Source of the DNA: Arsukibacterium tuosuense
GTDB taxonomy: Bacteria > Pseudomonadota > Gammaproteobacteria > Enterobacterales > Alteromonadaceae
DNA length: 64,000 nucleotides
Assembly (NCBI RefSeq): GCF_900215315.1
Contig: NZ_OBEB01000001.1
Coordinates: 496,001-560,000, forward strand
Reading direction: 5' to 3'
Shown: piece after piece, positions 1 to 9,645 of the stretch
How positions within the stretch are numbered: position 1 is the first letter of the stretch
Layout of the letters: the number at the start of each line of letters is the position of its first letter
Program-made: the position numbers and the translations under genes
Notes under the pieces: model-generated
Seen by the model: only the letters and a program-made list of their open reading frames with translations
Databases searched by the model: none
Told to the model about the DNA's origin: nothing

Positions 1-660
1 ATCACACAAAGCGCCGATCTCATCCAGATGATGGGTAGAAAAAATCACCGGCGTGCCCTGCGCTTTTAACGATTTTATAAAATCCAGTACCGTTTGCACT
101 GTCATAATATCCAGACCGGTGGTTGGCTCGTCCAGAATAACCACTTTAGGGGAATGCACAACGGCCCGGGCAATAGCGGTTTTCTGCTTCATACCGGTAG
201 ACATGGTATCTACCCGCCGGTTGGCAAAATTATGCATATCCAGCATGCTAAAAAGCTCGTCAATCCGGCTTTTTATCGCCGTTTCTTTCATGCCGTGTAG
301 CCGGGCAAAATAAGCGACATTTTCAAAGGCGGTTAGTTTGCCATACAGTCCGGTATCAGCAGATAAAAAGCCAATTTCCTTGCGGGCCTGAATAGGCTTT
401 TGTAACACATCGATATCATTGATAAATACCGAACCACTGTCTTGCTTTAATGCGGTAGATAACATCCGCAAGGTAGTAGTTTTACCGGCACCATTTGGCC
501 CCAGCAACCCCAGCACTTCACCGGCACCGCACTGAAAACTGACATCCCGTACTGAATGAAATGATTTTTCGCTGTAGCGCACATCCTGCTTTTCAGTATC
601 TGATAATTTATTGCCTTTGCTTATTGCAAATGCTTTGGCTAACCCTTTTATTTCAATCAT
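1..660 (-). CDS. ABC transporter ATP-binding protein, NatA-like (3' part beyond window)
   Basis: This is the ATP-hydrolysing subunit of an ABC transporter, probably a NatA-type exporter that works at the inner membrane with a permease encoded further left. The 220 visible codons start at an ATG preceded by AGGA and run off the window edge in frame. Walker A (GPNGAGKT, about residues 54-61), an ABC signature written STGMKQK, Walker B (VVILDEPT), the D-loop GLDI and the switch histidine (STHH) are all present. The signature STGMKQK and the D-loop GLDI are typical of the NatA/CcmA-like class. The substrate cannot be told. The C-terminus and the partner permease are outside the window. Confidence 0.9.
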   Translation of the reverse strand, partial: MIEIKGLAKAFAISKGNKLSDTEKQDVRYSEKSFHSVRDVSFQCGAGEVLGLLGPNGAGKTTTLRMLSTALKQDSGSVFINDIDVLQKPIQARKEIGFLSADTGLYGKLTAFENVAYFARLHGMKETAIKSRIDELFSMLDMHNFANRRVDTMSTGMKQKTAIARAVVHSPKVVILDEPTTGLDIMTVQTVLDFIKSLKAQGTPVIFSTHHLDEIGALCD

Positions 661-725
661 GTAAGCTTCCTAATCGTTGCTTGTTTTTTTCGCTTTTGAT
701 TTACTTGCTCTTATATTTTTTGTGT

Positions 726-1562
726 TTATTTTTTTGTATTTATGTTTTTTGTGTTTAGCGCCCGGAAATACGCCGTATTCAGGTAAAACTCTGCCCGGCG
801 ATTATCATCCCACCAGCCTGGCACCCCAAGCAGTGGCAACGGGGTCAGTTGTTGATTATCAAGAAGTAACCCGCCGTTAGCAATTTGTTGCGACATTTTT
901 TGGTCAAGAAAACTGTAAGCATCTGTTAAAGACCAGTGGCAGAACCCAGCTGGCACGTCGATAAACAGACACTTGGCGGTTAATCCCAGAAAAGGTGCAG
1001 TGGCCATTTCATACATTGCATGGCCAAATATTACCGGCCTGATGCTCTGCCACCAGTCAGCACGCCTGTCAACAAAGCTTTGCTGCCACTGGTGTGTTCG
1101 TAACAAGTCGGCATGGTGCGCGGCTTCTGGCTCAAGGCAAATTACCACCCCACACTCATCAAATAAGGTCAGCCTGTTACGCAGCTTACTACGTTGCTTC
1201 AAACCATGCTGACTAATTTCAGACATATGTAATTGATTAAGCAAAGCTTTGGTCTTAGGAAACAAACACCAGATTAAGGCACCAAAAAAGTCATGCCAGT
1301 TATCTTTACGGGTAGGAACATTGTTAGTTGCATAAATATATTCTTCATAGTAGCGGCCATCCGTCGCCAGCGCGTCGTCAGCCACAAAACGAAAAGGCGA
1401 ATTACCGGCCCATTGATTCAACCTGGCAACATCCGGCCAGTGGTGTTGCTGGCTAAGGTCGATACGCTGACAGAGATCAGCAAATATACTGCTCGCGGCT
1501 AACAGCGTGCTGTCCCAGCCAGGGGGTGGACTAAAACGGGTTTTTAGATCATTTTTTTGCAT
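726..1562 (-). CDS. DUF3025 domain-containing protein
   Basis: A 278-residue soluble protein of the DUF3025 family, which is common in gamma- and betaproteobacteria and has no established function. Typical family stretches are visible: NVPTRKDNWHDFFGALIWC near the first third, LTLFDECGVVI in the middle and PLPLLGVPGWW near the C-terminus. No signal peptide or membrane segment is seen. The last residues (KNINTKK) are encoded by a very T-rich tract of the plus strand. It is transcribed toward the ABC ATPase gene with a 65-base AT-rich gap, so they may share a transcript, but no functional link is evident. Confidence 0.85.
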   Translation of the reverse strand: MQKNDLKTRFSPPPGWDSTLLAASSIFADLCQRIDLSQQHHWPDVARLNQWAGNSPFRFVADDALATDGRYYEEYIYATNNVPTRKDNWHDFFGALIWCLFPKTKALLNQLHMSEISQHGLKQRSKLRNRLTLFDECGVVICLEPEAAHHADLLRTHQWQQSFVDRRADWWQSIRPVIFGHAMYEMATAPFLGLTAKCLFIDVPAGFCHWSLTDAYSFLDQKMSQQIANGGLLLDNQQLTPLPLLGVPGWWDDNRRAEFYLNTAYFRALNTKNINTKK

Positions 1563-1858
1563 AATCAGTGTTTTCTGTTGCTGCAGCTGAAAACTCTCAA
1601 CCTTAATTACTTATCAAAAGCGTGAAAAAGCGCTTGCATTTTTGCCGTGGCATGGCACATTCAAGGGGTACGTTTAGACGTACATACTGCCAAAATTACC
1701 CTTCGTCTTTCAATTTGCACGGGTGTTGGCTGCGCCAGTTTACCCCTATCACTTAGGACAGCTAAGCTCAAGGGGATAAATTACCTTGCCGCCTACGTGC
1801 ATCTCGAAATCCATTGGGTAAAAATGTGTTTATTCGAAATTAATTAATAGAGGTTATC
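1563..1858 (+). other. Long leader region upstream of asnB
   Basis: A 296-base stretch between the divergent DUF3025 gene and asnB. It contains a short perfect hairpin at 1668-1683 (GTACGT, loop TTAG, ACGTAC) and a weaker CTTAG/CTAAG hairpin near 1755-1769. A 66-codon open frame at 1647-1847 has no ribosome binding site and does not resemble a protein. The asnB promoter should lie here, but I see no unambiguous -35/-10 pair. Part of it could be a decayed repeat; I cannot tell. Confidence 0.35.
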
Positions 1859-3523
1859 ATGTGTTCGATATTTGGGGTGCTTGACATCAGTACTGATGTT
1901 AAAGCGTTGCGCCAGCAGGCGCTGCAGTTATCTAAGTTATTACGTCATCGCGGTCCTGACTGGTCAGGCATTTGGAATGACGACAATGCCATTCTGGTGC
2001 ACGAGCGTCTGGCTATTGTAGATACTGAAAATGGAGCCCAACCTCTTATTAATGATAATCGAAATCACATTCTGGCAGTGAATGGCGAGATCTACAATCA
2101 TAAGCAACTCGAAAAAGAGCTTGCTACGCCCTACCCATTCAAAACCAAGTCAGATTGTGAAGTGATCCTGCCATTATATTTAGAACATGGCGCCGACTTT
2201 ATCGATCAGTTACACGGTATGTTTGCCTTTATTCTGTATGACGCTGAGCAAAGCCGCTATCTGATAGCGCGGGATCATATCGGCATCATCCCGCTCTATT
2301 ACGGTTATGATGAAAACGGCCAGTTATTTGTCGCCTCAGAATTAAAAGCACTGGTACCGGTATGTAAACAGATTAAAGAGTTCCCGCCGGGCCACTACTT
2401 TGACAGCAAAATTGGTGAGCTTCGCAGCTATTATAAGCGCGACTGGCAAAGCTTTGACGCAGTAAAAGACAACCCGGCCAGTGAAACAGAGTTAAAAGCC
2501 GCGCTGGAGCATAGTGTCAAAACCCACCTGATGTCAGACGTGCCCTATGGCGTATTATTGTCTGGTGGTCTGGATTCCTCGCTTATTTCAGCCATTGCCC
2601 AGCAATATGCCAAACGCCGGGTGGAAGATAATGATCAGTCTGAAGCCTGGTGGCCGCGCCTGCACTCATTTGCAGTCGGCTTGCCTGGCTCACCGGATTT
2701 AGTTGCCGCTCAGAAAGTGGCCGATGCCATCGGTACTGTGCATCACACCGTGCATTTTACCGTGCAGGAAGCGCTGGATGCGCTGCGTGATGTCATCTAC
2801 TTCCTGGAAACCTATGATGTCACCACCATCCGGGCGTCTACCCCGATGTACCTGATGGCCCGCAAAATTAAAGCCATGGGTATTAAAATGGTATTGTCGG
2901 GTGAAGGCTCTGACGAATTATTCGGCGGCTATTTGTATTTTCATAAAGCGCCCAACGCCCGCGAGTTTCACGAAGAAACCTTACGCAAACTCGACCGTCT
3001 GCATATGTTCGACTGTAACCGGGCGAACAAAGCGATGTCAGCCTGGGGTATTGAAGCCCGGGTACCGTTTCTTGACAAGGAATTTATGGACGTTGCCATG
3101 CGCTTAAACCCGCAGGCCAAAATGTGCGGTGGCGGCAAAATGGAAAAGCATATTCTGCGCCAGGCATTTGATGGCTTACTGCCAGATGAAATACTGTGGC
3201 GGCAGAAAGAGCAATTCTCTGATGGTGTCGGCTACAACTGGATTGACAGCTTAAAAGCGCATGCTGCCAAAGAAGTCAGTGATCAACAAATGGCTACCGC
3301 CAGCTTCCGCTTCCCGGTCAATACCCCGGACAGTAAAGAAGCCTATTACTACCGGGTAATATTTGAAGAGCACTTCCCCCATGCTGGTGCAATCAGCTGT
3401 GTACCGGGCGGAAAATCGGTTGCCTGCTCTACCCCGGAGGCATTGGCGTGGGATGCAAAAATGGCGGAAATGACCGACCCGTCTGGCCGTGCAGTGCGTG
3501 ACGTGCACTCGCAAGGCTACTAA
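1859..3523 (+). CDS. asnB: Asparagine synthase B (glutamine-hydrolysing)
   Basis: Cytosolic enzyme that makes asparagine from aspartate, ATP and glutamine. The N-terminal class II amidotransferase domain (about 1-190) starts with the nucleophile Cys2 (MCSIFGV) and keeps NGEIYNH. The synthetase domain has the PP-loop SGGLDSS at about 235-241 and SGEGSDELFGGY further on. At 554 residues it matches the E. coli AsnB length. The ATG is preceded by AGAGG at a good distance and leaves Cys2 in position 2 as the mechanism needs. It is a single gene closed by a strong terminator just downstream. Confidence 0.97.
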   Translation: MCSIFGVLDISTDVKALRQQALQLSKLLRHRGPDWSGIWNDDNAILVHERLAIVDTENGAQPLINDNRNHILAVNGEIYNHKQLEKELATPYPFKTKSDCEVILPLYLEHGADFIDQLHGMFAFILYDAEQSRYLIARDHIGIIPLYYGYDENGQLFVASELKALVPVCKQIKEFPPGHYFDSKIGELRSYYKRDWQSFDAVKDNPASETELKAALEHSVKTHLMSDVPYGVLLSGGLDSSLISAIAQQYAKRRVEDNDQSEAWWPRLHSFAVGLPGSPDLVAAQKVADAIGTVHHTVHFTVQEALDALRDVIYFLETYDVTTIRASTPMYLMARKIKAMGIKMVLSGEGSDELFGGYLYFHKAPNAREFHEETLRKLDRLHMFDCNRANKAMSAWGIEARVPFLDKEFMDVAMRLNPQAKMCGGGKMEKHILRQAFDGLLPDEILWRQKEQFSDGVGYNWIDSLKAHAAKEVSDQQMATASFRFPVNTPDSKEAYYYRVIFEEHFPHAGAISCVPGGKSVACSTPEALAWDAKMAEMTDPSGRAVRDVHSQGY

Positions 3524-3540
3524 ACCGCAAGTCACGATTC

Positions 3541-3565
3541 AGGCCGCCTTAGTGCGGCCTTTTTT
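3541..3565 (+). terminator. Rho-independent terminator of asnB
   Basis: A 7-bp perfect stem AGGCCGC/GCGGCCT (3541-3547 with 3554-3560), a six-base loop and a run of T from 3560, starting 18 bases after the asnB stop codon. Confidence 0.9.
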
Positions 3566-3692
3566 ATTTCAGTAAGCTGTATAGGCGTCGTTGCAATTAA
3601 CTGGCACAATAACCGGTAAAGATGAGCAACTTAACGGGTTATCGCGGCCGCACTGCAAACAGGCGCCGCAGATTATTGCCAGGGACTGACAA

Positions 3693-4874
3693 ATGCATTT
3701 TTTACGTAATATTGTAGCCGGTAGCCTGACCTTACTGGCATCAGGAGCCCTTCTGCCAACCAGCGCCACTGAATTGCATATCGGCGGCCAGTGGCTGACC
3801 GATCAAAGTGGCCAGAACCTGATTGACCCGCAAAGCTCGGGTTTAACTCTACGCCATGGTGAGCTTATTCATCTTGGCGATAACAGCGCGGCGCTGCCAA
3901 TGCGCAATATATTGCTGAGAATTAACCCGCAAACCGGCCAACTGACTGCGCCACCGGTTAAGATCACCATAGCCAGCCAGCTGCTGCAGAACTGTTTTGC
4001 TGACCTGTTAACTGACTACCCGGACTGGGAATCGCTGACCTGGGACCGCCAGGACGACACCACCCTGGTCACCGTAACGGAAGACTCTTCTGGCTACAAG
4101 CTCAGTCCTGAGTGTGCCAGGCGTTATGCCGACACTCACTCAACATCCTACCCGACCCTACTGGTAAAAATAAAAACTGACCAAGCGCTGACTCAGGCAG
4201 AAATTGTCGCAGTGCGCCCGGTGCAATTTCCTGCCCGGGCCAAAGTAGGCAATTTCAGCAATGACGGTATTGAAGGCCTGGCGTTTGACAACGATAGTAA
4301 TCTATATCTGGCACTGGAGAAGAACCAGGCCAACGCACCGATGATTTTTGTCACGCCCTACTCTGCAGAATTCTGGTCCTCAGAAGACTTTGTCAGGGTG
4401 GCAGACACCGGGTTTAAGCTGCCGGTGCCGGATGCCAATAACCATCCGATTAATGGCCTGGATTATCTGCCTCACCCGGATAACAGCCATCCGGGTTACC
4501 TGGTTGCAGCGGCACGTAATGATGACCAGTTATGGGTAATTGATATCAGTCAGCGCCAGCCACCTTTTGTGCAGCAACTACATTTTTATGCACCCACCAC
4601 TGTGCCGCCCCATGTTGCTAAACCGACGAATACTGAGGCCAGTGACAATTGCCCGGTTTATGAAAAATTGCGCAATACCTCGATAGAAGGTGTGGCGGTA
4701 GCGGCGAATCAGCTTTATCTGGTCAATGATCCGTGGCAAAGTCAGTATCCTAAAAATATCCAGTGTCCGGCCAATGCGGTTAAATTTAAACAGTTTTCAC
4801 CGCTGCTGTTTCAGCTGAATACCGATCCGCGCTGGTTTATCCAGCCATCAGCAAATGCCAGTAAGCAGCGCTAG
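3693..4874 (+). CDS. Secreted phytase-esterase-like beta-propeller protein (hypothetical)
   Basis: A 393-residue exported protein. Residues 1-25 form a signal peptide (hydrophobic core, then SATE). The stretch NDGIEGLAFDNDSNLYLALE, and a later TSIEGVAV, resemble the 'esterase-like activity of phytase' and SdiA-regulated propeller families, in which such repeats form blades. Paired cysteines (NCFAD, PECARR, NCPVYEKL, IQCPA) suggest periplasmic disulphides. It has its own AGGGA ribosome binding site and stands alone between asnB and the J-domain gene. The propeller assignment rests on motif resemblance only; no catalytic residues can be named and the substrate is unknown. Confidence 0.6.
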   Translation: MHFLRNIVAGSLTLLASGALLPTSATELHIGGQWLTDQSGQNLIDPQSSGLTLRHGELIHLGDNSAALPMRNILLRINPQTGQLTAPPVKITIASQLLQNCFADLLTDYPDWESLTWDRQDDTTLVTVTEDSSGYKLSPECARRYADTHSTSYPTLLVKIKTDQALTQAEIVAVRPVQFPARAKVGNFSNDGIEGLAFDNDSNLYLALEKNQANAPMIFVTPYSAEFWSSEDFVRVADTGFKLPVPDANNHPINGLDYLPHPDNSHPGYLVAAARNDDQLWVIDISQRQPPFVQQLHFYAPTTVPPHVAKPTNTEASDNCPVYEKLRNTSIEGVAVAANQLYLVNDPWQSQYPKNIQCPANAVKFKQFSPLLFQLNTDPRWFIQPSANASKQR

Positions 4875-4979
4875 GTAGCCCCGCCGCCTTCTGCTATTAT
4901 TAAGCACCAGCCGCCGCCAAAGCTGCAAGATGACGGCAGCTGACGATTTAGCCTTGATAACCGTGCTGCAGGATCACCT

Positions 4980-5261
4980 ATGATTAACCACTTTCGGGTG
5001 CTTGGAGTTAAAACCAACGCCAGCGATGAAGATATTAAAAAAGCCTATAAGCGCCTGGCTAACCGCTATCATCCTGATAAATTGCTGGGGCTGAGTGATG
5101 AGGAGAAAGAGCAGGCGGCCATTCAGTTGCAACGGGTAAAGCAGGCTTACGATGTACTGGCAGATCCGAAGCAAAAGTCAGCTTTTATTAAAGACTTTAA
5201 CAACGTCATTGTTACTGATCCCGCTGCCGCCATGCAGGAATTATGGGACCAGTACTACTGA
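4980..5261 (+). CDS. Small J-domain protein (DnaJ-like co-chaperone)
   Basis: A 93-residue protein that is essentially only a J domain. It has helix II ([12 protein letters not shown]), the HPD motif at 31-33 and helix III ending in [14 protein letters not shown]. The HPD motif is what stimulates DnaK ATPase in this family. There is no Gly/Phe region, zinc finger or C-terminal substrate-binding domain, so specificity must come from a partner. It is first in a plus-strand cluster with three unrecognised genes, 78 bases before the next one. The J-domain call is firm; the client is unknown. Confidence 0.88.
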   Translation: MINHFRVLGVKTNASDEDIKKAYKRLANRYHPDKLLGLSDEEKEQAAIQLQRVKQAYDVLADPKQKSAFIKDFNNVIVTDPAAAMQELWDQYY

Positions 5262-5339
5262 GCAGCTTGCTATTATTGCCAGATTTTATTAATACTTTTA
5301 ATTAACCCTATACAATCAGGATAAGGTCGTCACCCTCTT

Positions 5340-5936
5340 ATGGCTGCAAAACTGAATTTGAACCGTATTCGCGCTCTGCAAACTGATGCCAGAGAAAATA
5401 TTGAATCTTACCTGGATCCGGAAACCCCGAAAGCGCTGGAGCAATACACGGCCAAAATGAAAGCCGTCCTGTTGCGTGATCCGCAGTTGCTGGAGTCATT
5501 GCCGGAGTATCTGCCGGTTGCCTTATATGGCCGGGTTAAATTTGTGCCCGCCGCCAAAGCCAAATGGCAGCATTGGCTCAGCACCGGCACGGCGCCAGAC
5601 TGGGATGAGTTTAAAACCTCTGCCGCCTTTAACAATGCCGATATTGAACTAGTAAAAGCGATTCGCGCTTTCTCTGAGCCCCTGCTGATTGAAAGCTGCG
5701 CGGTGCTGTTTTTAATGGAGCATGGCGACAGCATTAGCAAAAGTAAACCAGACCAGGGCGCGGCAACTGCTGACGGCGACGCGGACGAGCAGTCAGATGA
5801 TGATTTCAATGCAGGCAATGACAGCTATGGCAGCGACGATTATGACAGTGATAATGATCACGATGATGGGTCTGACGAGCCCGGCTATGACAATCAGTAT
5901 GACGACATTCGCTTTAACAGAGAGAAACCTGAATGA
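5340..5936 (+). CDS. Unrecognised protein with an acidic, disordered C-terminal tail
   Basis: A 198-residue protein I do not recognise. Residues 1-135 look helical and globular. From about residue 138 to the end the chain is dominated by Asp, Ser, Gly, Asn and Tyr, with many DD, SDD and YDSD steps, giving a strongly acidic, probably disordered tail. There is no signal peptide or membrane segment. Its 3' end overlaps the next start in an ATGA arrangement (4 bases), so the two are translationally coupled. Its place after the J-domain gene suggests a role with DnaK clients, which is inference only. Confidence 0.7.
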   Translation: MAAKLNLNRIRALQTDARENIESYLDPETPKALEQYTAKMKAVLLRDPQLLESLPEYLPVALYGRVKFVPAAKAKWQHWLSTGTAPDWDEFKTSAAFNNADIELVKAIRAFSEPLLIESCAVLFLMEHGDSISKSKPDQGAATADGDADEQSDDDFNAGNDSYGSDDYDSDNDHDDGSDEPGYDNQYDDIRFNREKPE

Positions 5937-6694
5937 CAAATTTAATTGAAATTGCGGTTGCCGAAATTAAAGAGCTGGCGGTAATTGAGCCCAAACAAGC
6001 CAGCAAAAAGTTTGAGCTGATAGCGAATACCATGAGCGATGAGCAACTGGTTGAAGTGATTGAAAATATTGACATCGTTACCCTGACGCAGATGAACAGC
6101 CAGCACGATATATCCTTTCCATCCATTATCTCTGAGCTGATGAGCCCGGAGCGCATTCGCGACATTGTTTGCCAGCAGCCTTTGTACTGGGAAGAAAAAA
6201 TTAAAAATAATGCCGAAGAGTTGCAGCAACACACCTTCGACTTTTTAACCTATCTTATCCGCACGCAGGAAAGTGAGGAAAAACAAGCTGAAATTCTGGA
6301 ATGCGTTGCTGACGATCCGGCCGGGCTGTTTTATTTATCAATTCCGTTTATTGAGTTGTATCGCGCTGAAGCGGTTAGCGATGATGATGGCCTGCACGAT
6401 ATGTTGCATGATGAAGAAGAAGACCTGGAAGAGGCTGTGCGTTATACCGAGCGGCAGATGAATGAAGATGCCCATGGCCTTGGCATTGACGACCCGCGCA
6501 GTTTACTGGCACTTATCCGCCAGCTGGCTCCTGCTGTGGAACAGGCCATCAAAGCCCTGATCCGCAACGAAAACTCTGGTTGGGAAGGCATTATCAATAA
6601 GTTTGCCACCGAGCTGGTAATGCAGGCGAAAGAGAAAAACCAGGCAACGGATGAATTTGCCGAAGTAGACGACATGTTCAGTTTTCTCGATTAA
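5933..6694 (+). CDS. Unrecognised acidic helical protein
   Basis: A 253-residue soluble protein with no family I can name. It is predicted to be mostly helical and acidic, with an Asp/Glu-rich patch near residues 147-170 ([13 protein letters not shown]) and an acidic C-terminus ([10 protein letters not shown]). The ATG lies inside the stop of the preceding gene, so the two are probably made in fixed proportion. The next gene follows after 24 bases. The gene order suggests a common complex with the J-domain protein, but nothing in the sequence proves it. Confidence 0.7.
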   Translation: MTNLIEIAVAEIKELAVIEPKQASKKFELIANTMSDEQLVEVIENIDIVTLTQMNSQHDISFPSIISELMSPERIRDIVCQQPLYWEEKIKNNAEELQQHTFDFLTYLIRTQESEEKQAEILECVADDPAGLFYLSIPFIELYRAEAVSDDDGLHDMLHDEEEDLEEAVRYTERQMNEDAHGLGIDDPRSLLALIRQLAPAVEQAIKALIRNENSGWEGIINKFATELVMQAKEKNQATDEFAEVDDMFSFLD

Positions 6695-6718
6695 CCCGGT
6701 AGTTAAAGGATAAGCCCC

Positions 6719-7612
6719 ATGCAGTTAATGGTTCGTGATGGAAGCACCGGCCCCTTTTTGAGCCAGGTTATCAATAATGCCCTTGCTGCAGAGCAGTTAA
6801 GCGCAGCCCAGTTGCAGCAAATTAAAGGCAAAGCCGTGCTGATGAGCCTGAAATTTGCCGATAAATTTTATAACAAATATAAAATGCATCTGCTGGAGCA
6901 AGCAGCTTATGATGTGATCGGCGTGGTCAGCCTCGGCTTGCTGGAACTGGCAGATAAAGACCCGCAACGTGCACTGGCCTTATTACTGGCGCCGGAAGGC
7001 CTGGTAAAGCCATTTCAGAAAGGCTGGAGCATGTTAAGCACCGTTAGCCGGCAAAATGGTACTAAATCGCTGTATGGCGAGGTAGACGAGCAGCTGTTAC
7101 AGCAATTGTCGAGCCCGCCGGATGCAGAAGACTGGCCTGGCTGGCAACATTATCAGCAGGCATTAACCGAGCACCGGCGCAGCCAGTCAATGCAGCTGTT
7201 ACAGCAACAGTTTTATGCCCGCAGCCACTTTGATGAGTTCGAGCATTTCAGCTTGGAAGAAGTATTAGCCGAGGTAGTATTTTACCGCGCCCTGACCGGC
7301 GGCGACAAAGTACGGCAAGATTTAAAAAAGCGGCTTTGCCAGATTAACCTGCAACCACATTGGTTTAACGAAACCTTCTTTACCCTGCAAACTGAAGCCA
7401 CTCTGGCCGAATTACCGGCGGCTAACGCCGAAGCAATCCGGCATGACTTAGGCCAGCATTTTGTGCCGGCGCTGCTACGCACCTTACAGTTTGCCAAAGA
7501 TTATCAAACACTGGCCAAGCAGGACGCCTCACCAGAGAAGCTAGACAGCTTTGAAGGTAAGCAAGGTTTAACCAATCCGTTACTGGGCTGGCCCCAATAC
7601 CTTGAGTTATAA
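6719..7612 (+). CDS. Unrecognised helical protein, last gene of the J-domain cluster
   Basis: A 297-residue soluble protein rich in Leu, Gln and Ala, expected to be almost all alpha-helical. No catalytic motif, signal peptide or membrane segment is visible. The ATG is preceded by AAAGGA at a normal distance. It closes the four-gene plus-strand cluster and is convergent with the CoA hydrolase gene 79 bases away; I see no clear terminator between them. Function unknown. Confidence 0.7.
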   Translation: MQLMVRDGSTGPFLSQVINNALAAEQLSAAQLQQIKGKAVLMSLKFADKFYNKYKMHLLEQAAYDVIGVVSLGLLELADKDPQRALALLLAPEGLVKPFQKGWSMLSTVSRQNGTKSLYGEVDEQLLQQLSSPPDAEDWPGWQHYQQALTEHRRSQSMQLLQQQFYARSHFDEFEHFSLEEVLAEVVFYRALTGGDKVRQDLKKRLCQINLQPHWFNETFFTLQTEATLAELPAANAEAIRHDLGQHFVPALLRTLQFAKDYQTLAKQDASPEKLDSFEGKQGLTNPLLGWPQYLEL

Positions 7613-7691
7613 CAGTATCTGGAACTGTAGGCTCACTTTTGTCATGGCGGCCATAACTGCTGCCTGTCAGATCGTAGCCTGGCTCAGGCTT

Positions 7692-9596
7692 TCACCTCAG
7701 GGCCCAACGTAGCAGCCGGGCATAAAGCCATTGCCGTGGCCGGCGTGTTGCGGTTAACCCCATACGAGCCAATGCTTCTGGCGCGGCAGGGCCACCGCGG
7801 ACAAGCGCGCTAAGGGCCTGCAATTTCGAATGTTTCAGTCGCTTCAGGCGCTGCAAAGCGGCCACAAGTTGTTGTTCGACAGACGTAAAATCGCTGCCAA
7901 AAGGGTAATCAGGTAGCAGGCCCCCCGCTCGCAGCGCCTGAAGGCGTAACTCGAGGTTGGCGGGTGAATTTGCCGCTGCGACTGCTGGAATGGTCCAGCC
8001 TGGATCCAGTTTGCCGGCTGTTACCGCCCTGCTTCTCAGTTGTTGCTGAAAACGACTATCGGAAATGCAAATAAGGGCTTTAATACATTCCTCGTCCGTC
8101 GCCCCGCGTAAATCAGCAATACCATATTCCGTAACCACTATATCCCGCAGATGGCGCGGTATAGTGCAGTGCGGATATTCCCAGACGATACTGGCTGTGA
8201 TTTTACCGGCACTTTGCCGGGTGCTTCGCAGCATCAGGATTGAGCGGCCATCGCGCATAGCATGGGCCATGGCAACGAAGTTGTATTGGCCTCCCACCCC
8301 AGACACCAGCTGATGATCTTTCAGGGCATCGGAAGTGGCAGCGCCGGTTAAACTCACCATCATGCAGGTGTTAATAAAGCGGGCTTTTTGCCGTTGTAAT
8401 TTCTCCAGGGTGGGATTAACACCATACAGCTGATTGATCCGGCCAACTGAACTCATCCGAAAACGCGGCCGCTCCTGCTCGTTTAATTGCCGTAACCAGT
8501 GGTAAAAATCGTCTGAGCCCAGAAAAAATGCGGCGTCTAACAAGGCGCCGCGGCCTTCGAGATTAGTGTGTTCATCTATCTGCCCGGCATTGGCCAACGT
8601 TTGCAGGCTCTCATCGTCGAATACTTCCCGCTTCAGGATCCCGGCCTGATACAGGTGCATAAAACCATCGAGAAACATTTCACTGGCACCATACAGCCCG
8701 GTGTCGAAGCTATCATGGCCACCAATAGCGGCAATCAGCGATTGACCGGGCAAGGCCCGGCTGAAATAACTGCGATAGGTTTCGTTCTGTTGTTGCCGTT
8801 GCACTAAACTGTGCACCAGCGCATCGCTGAGCGAGCCAATGCCAAGCTGCAAGGTACCGCCGTCGGCCACCAGCGCGCTGGCGTTCATGCCCACACAATA
8901 ATCCTGGGTTGAAACGGGGCCACGGGGCAGCGCAAACAGCCTTTGCTCAGGATCACGGTTGATAATCTGATCAAAAAAAGCCTCACTAACCACCGCATCG
9001 CCGGCCATAAATGGCAGGTCCGGGTGTACCTGTGCCAGCAACAGGCACTTTTTGTCAGGCCGATGGCGAAGTTCTTCCACCAAATCCAGCGTGACATCCG
9101 GATTGCAGCTAAGACTGTATTCCCAGCCTGACCCGGTTTGCCGCCGTGCGACCAATTGTAAAATCAGATTAACTCCCCTATCTGCCAGATCCCTCGCAAC
9201 ATGGGTGTAGTTACTTGATACGTAGTGGCGCTGGGCAGCAGCATTACCGAGCATGCTGCCTGACTGAAAATAAAATTCAGTAACGCTGATATTGGCAGGT
9301 AGCTGCTGGGCAGCCAGCGCATCGGCATAAGCGAGCCGCGGATAATCTTGACCAAAATGGCGTTTAAGAAAAGGCGCCAGAAAACGCGCTTCCAGTTCGC
9401 TGCCCGGCTGCGGCGGATTAAGCGACAGCGCGGTGAAGATATCCAGCCGGATGCCACTGTCCTGGCAGGCGCGATTGTAAAAAGCATTAACTAAGCGGTT
9501 AGGTTTACCTAACCCCAGGGGTAAGCCAAGAACCACATGCTTACCAATTTGCGCTAAGACCTGGTCAACGATATCGTTATAATCATTATCATTCAT
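7692..9596 (-). CDS. Acetyl-CoA hydrolase/transferase family protein
   Basis: A 634-residue cytosolic protein of the acetyl-CoA hydrolase/4-hydroxybutyrate CoA-transferase family, which moves or hydrolyses CoA from short-chain acyl-CoAs. The C-terminal family domain is clear: SGVGGQYNFVAMA, then IVVTEYGIADLRG. GASEMFLDGF in the middle resembles the catalytic-glutamate region. The N-terminal half is longer and less conserved than in the classical family (about 430-550 residues), so the substrate may differ. It is first in a leftward group before a symporter-family gene's start region, but the gap of 49 bases to that gene suggests only loose linkage. Confidence 0.8.
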   Translation of the reverse strand: MNDNDYNDIVDQVLAQIGKHVVLGLPLGLGKPNRLVNAFYNRACQDSGIRLDIFTALSLNPPQPGSELEARFLAPFLKRHFGQDYPRLAYADALAAQQLPANISVTEFYFQSGSMLGNAAAQRHYVSSNYTHVARDLADRGVNLILQLVARRQTGSGWEYSLSCNPDVTLDLVEELRHRPDKKCLLLAQVHPDLPFMAGDAVVSEAFFDQIINRDPEQRLFALPRGPVSTQDYCVGMNASALVADGGTLQLGIGSLSDALVHSLVQRQQQNETYRSYFSRALPGQSLIAAIGGHDSFDTGLYGASEMFLDGFMHLYQAGILKREVFDDESLQTLANAGQIDEHTNLEGRGALLDAAFFLGSDDFYHWLRQLNEQERPRFRMSSVGRINQLYGVNPTLEKLQRQKARFINTCMMVSLTGAATSDALKDHQLVSGVGGQYNFVAMAHAMRDGRSILMLRSTRQSAGKITASIVWEYPHCTIPRHLRDIVVTEYGIADLRGATDEECIKALICISDSRFQQQLRSRAVTAGKLDPGWTIPAVAAANSPANLELRLQALRAGGLLPDYPFGSDFTSVEQQLVAALQRLKRLKHSKLQALSALVRGGPAAPEALARMGLTATRRPRQWLYARLLRWALR

Positions 9597-9645
9597 TGGG
9601 TTAACTTTATCTCCGTGCGCACAATATCCGTTTTAACTCACTGTT

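Noticed and set aside
1647..1847. 66-codon open frame upstream of asnB
   Set aside because: No ribosome binding site, no family likeness, and it contains the hairpin region; most likely chance.
4921..4941. AGCTGC/GCAGCT hairpin before the J-domain gene as a terminator
   Set aside because: It has the stem but no T-run on either strand.
5408..5818. 136-codon open frame opposite the acidic-tail protein
   Set aside because: The plus-strand frame is favoured by its ATGA coupling to the next gene and by operon direction; the antisense frame is Ser-rich shadow sequence.
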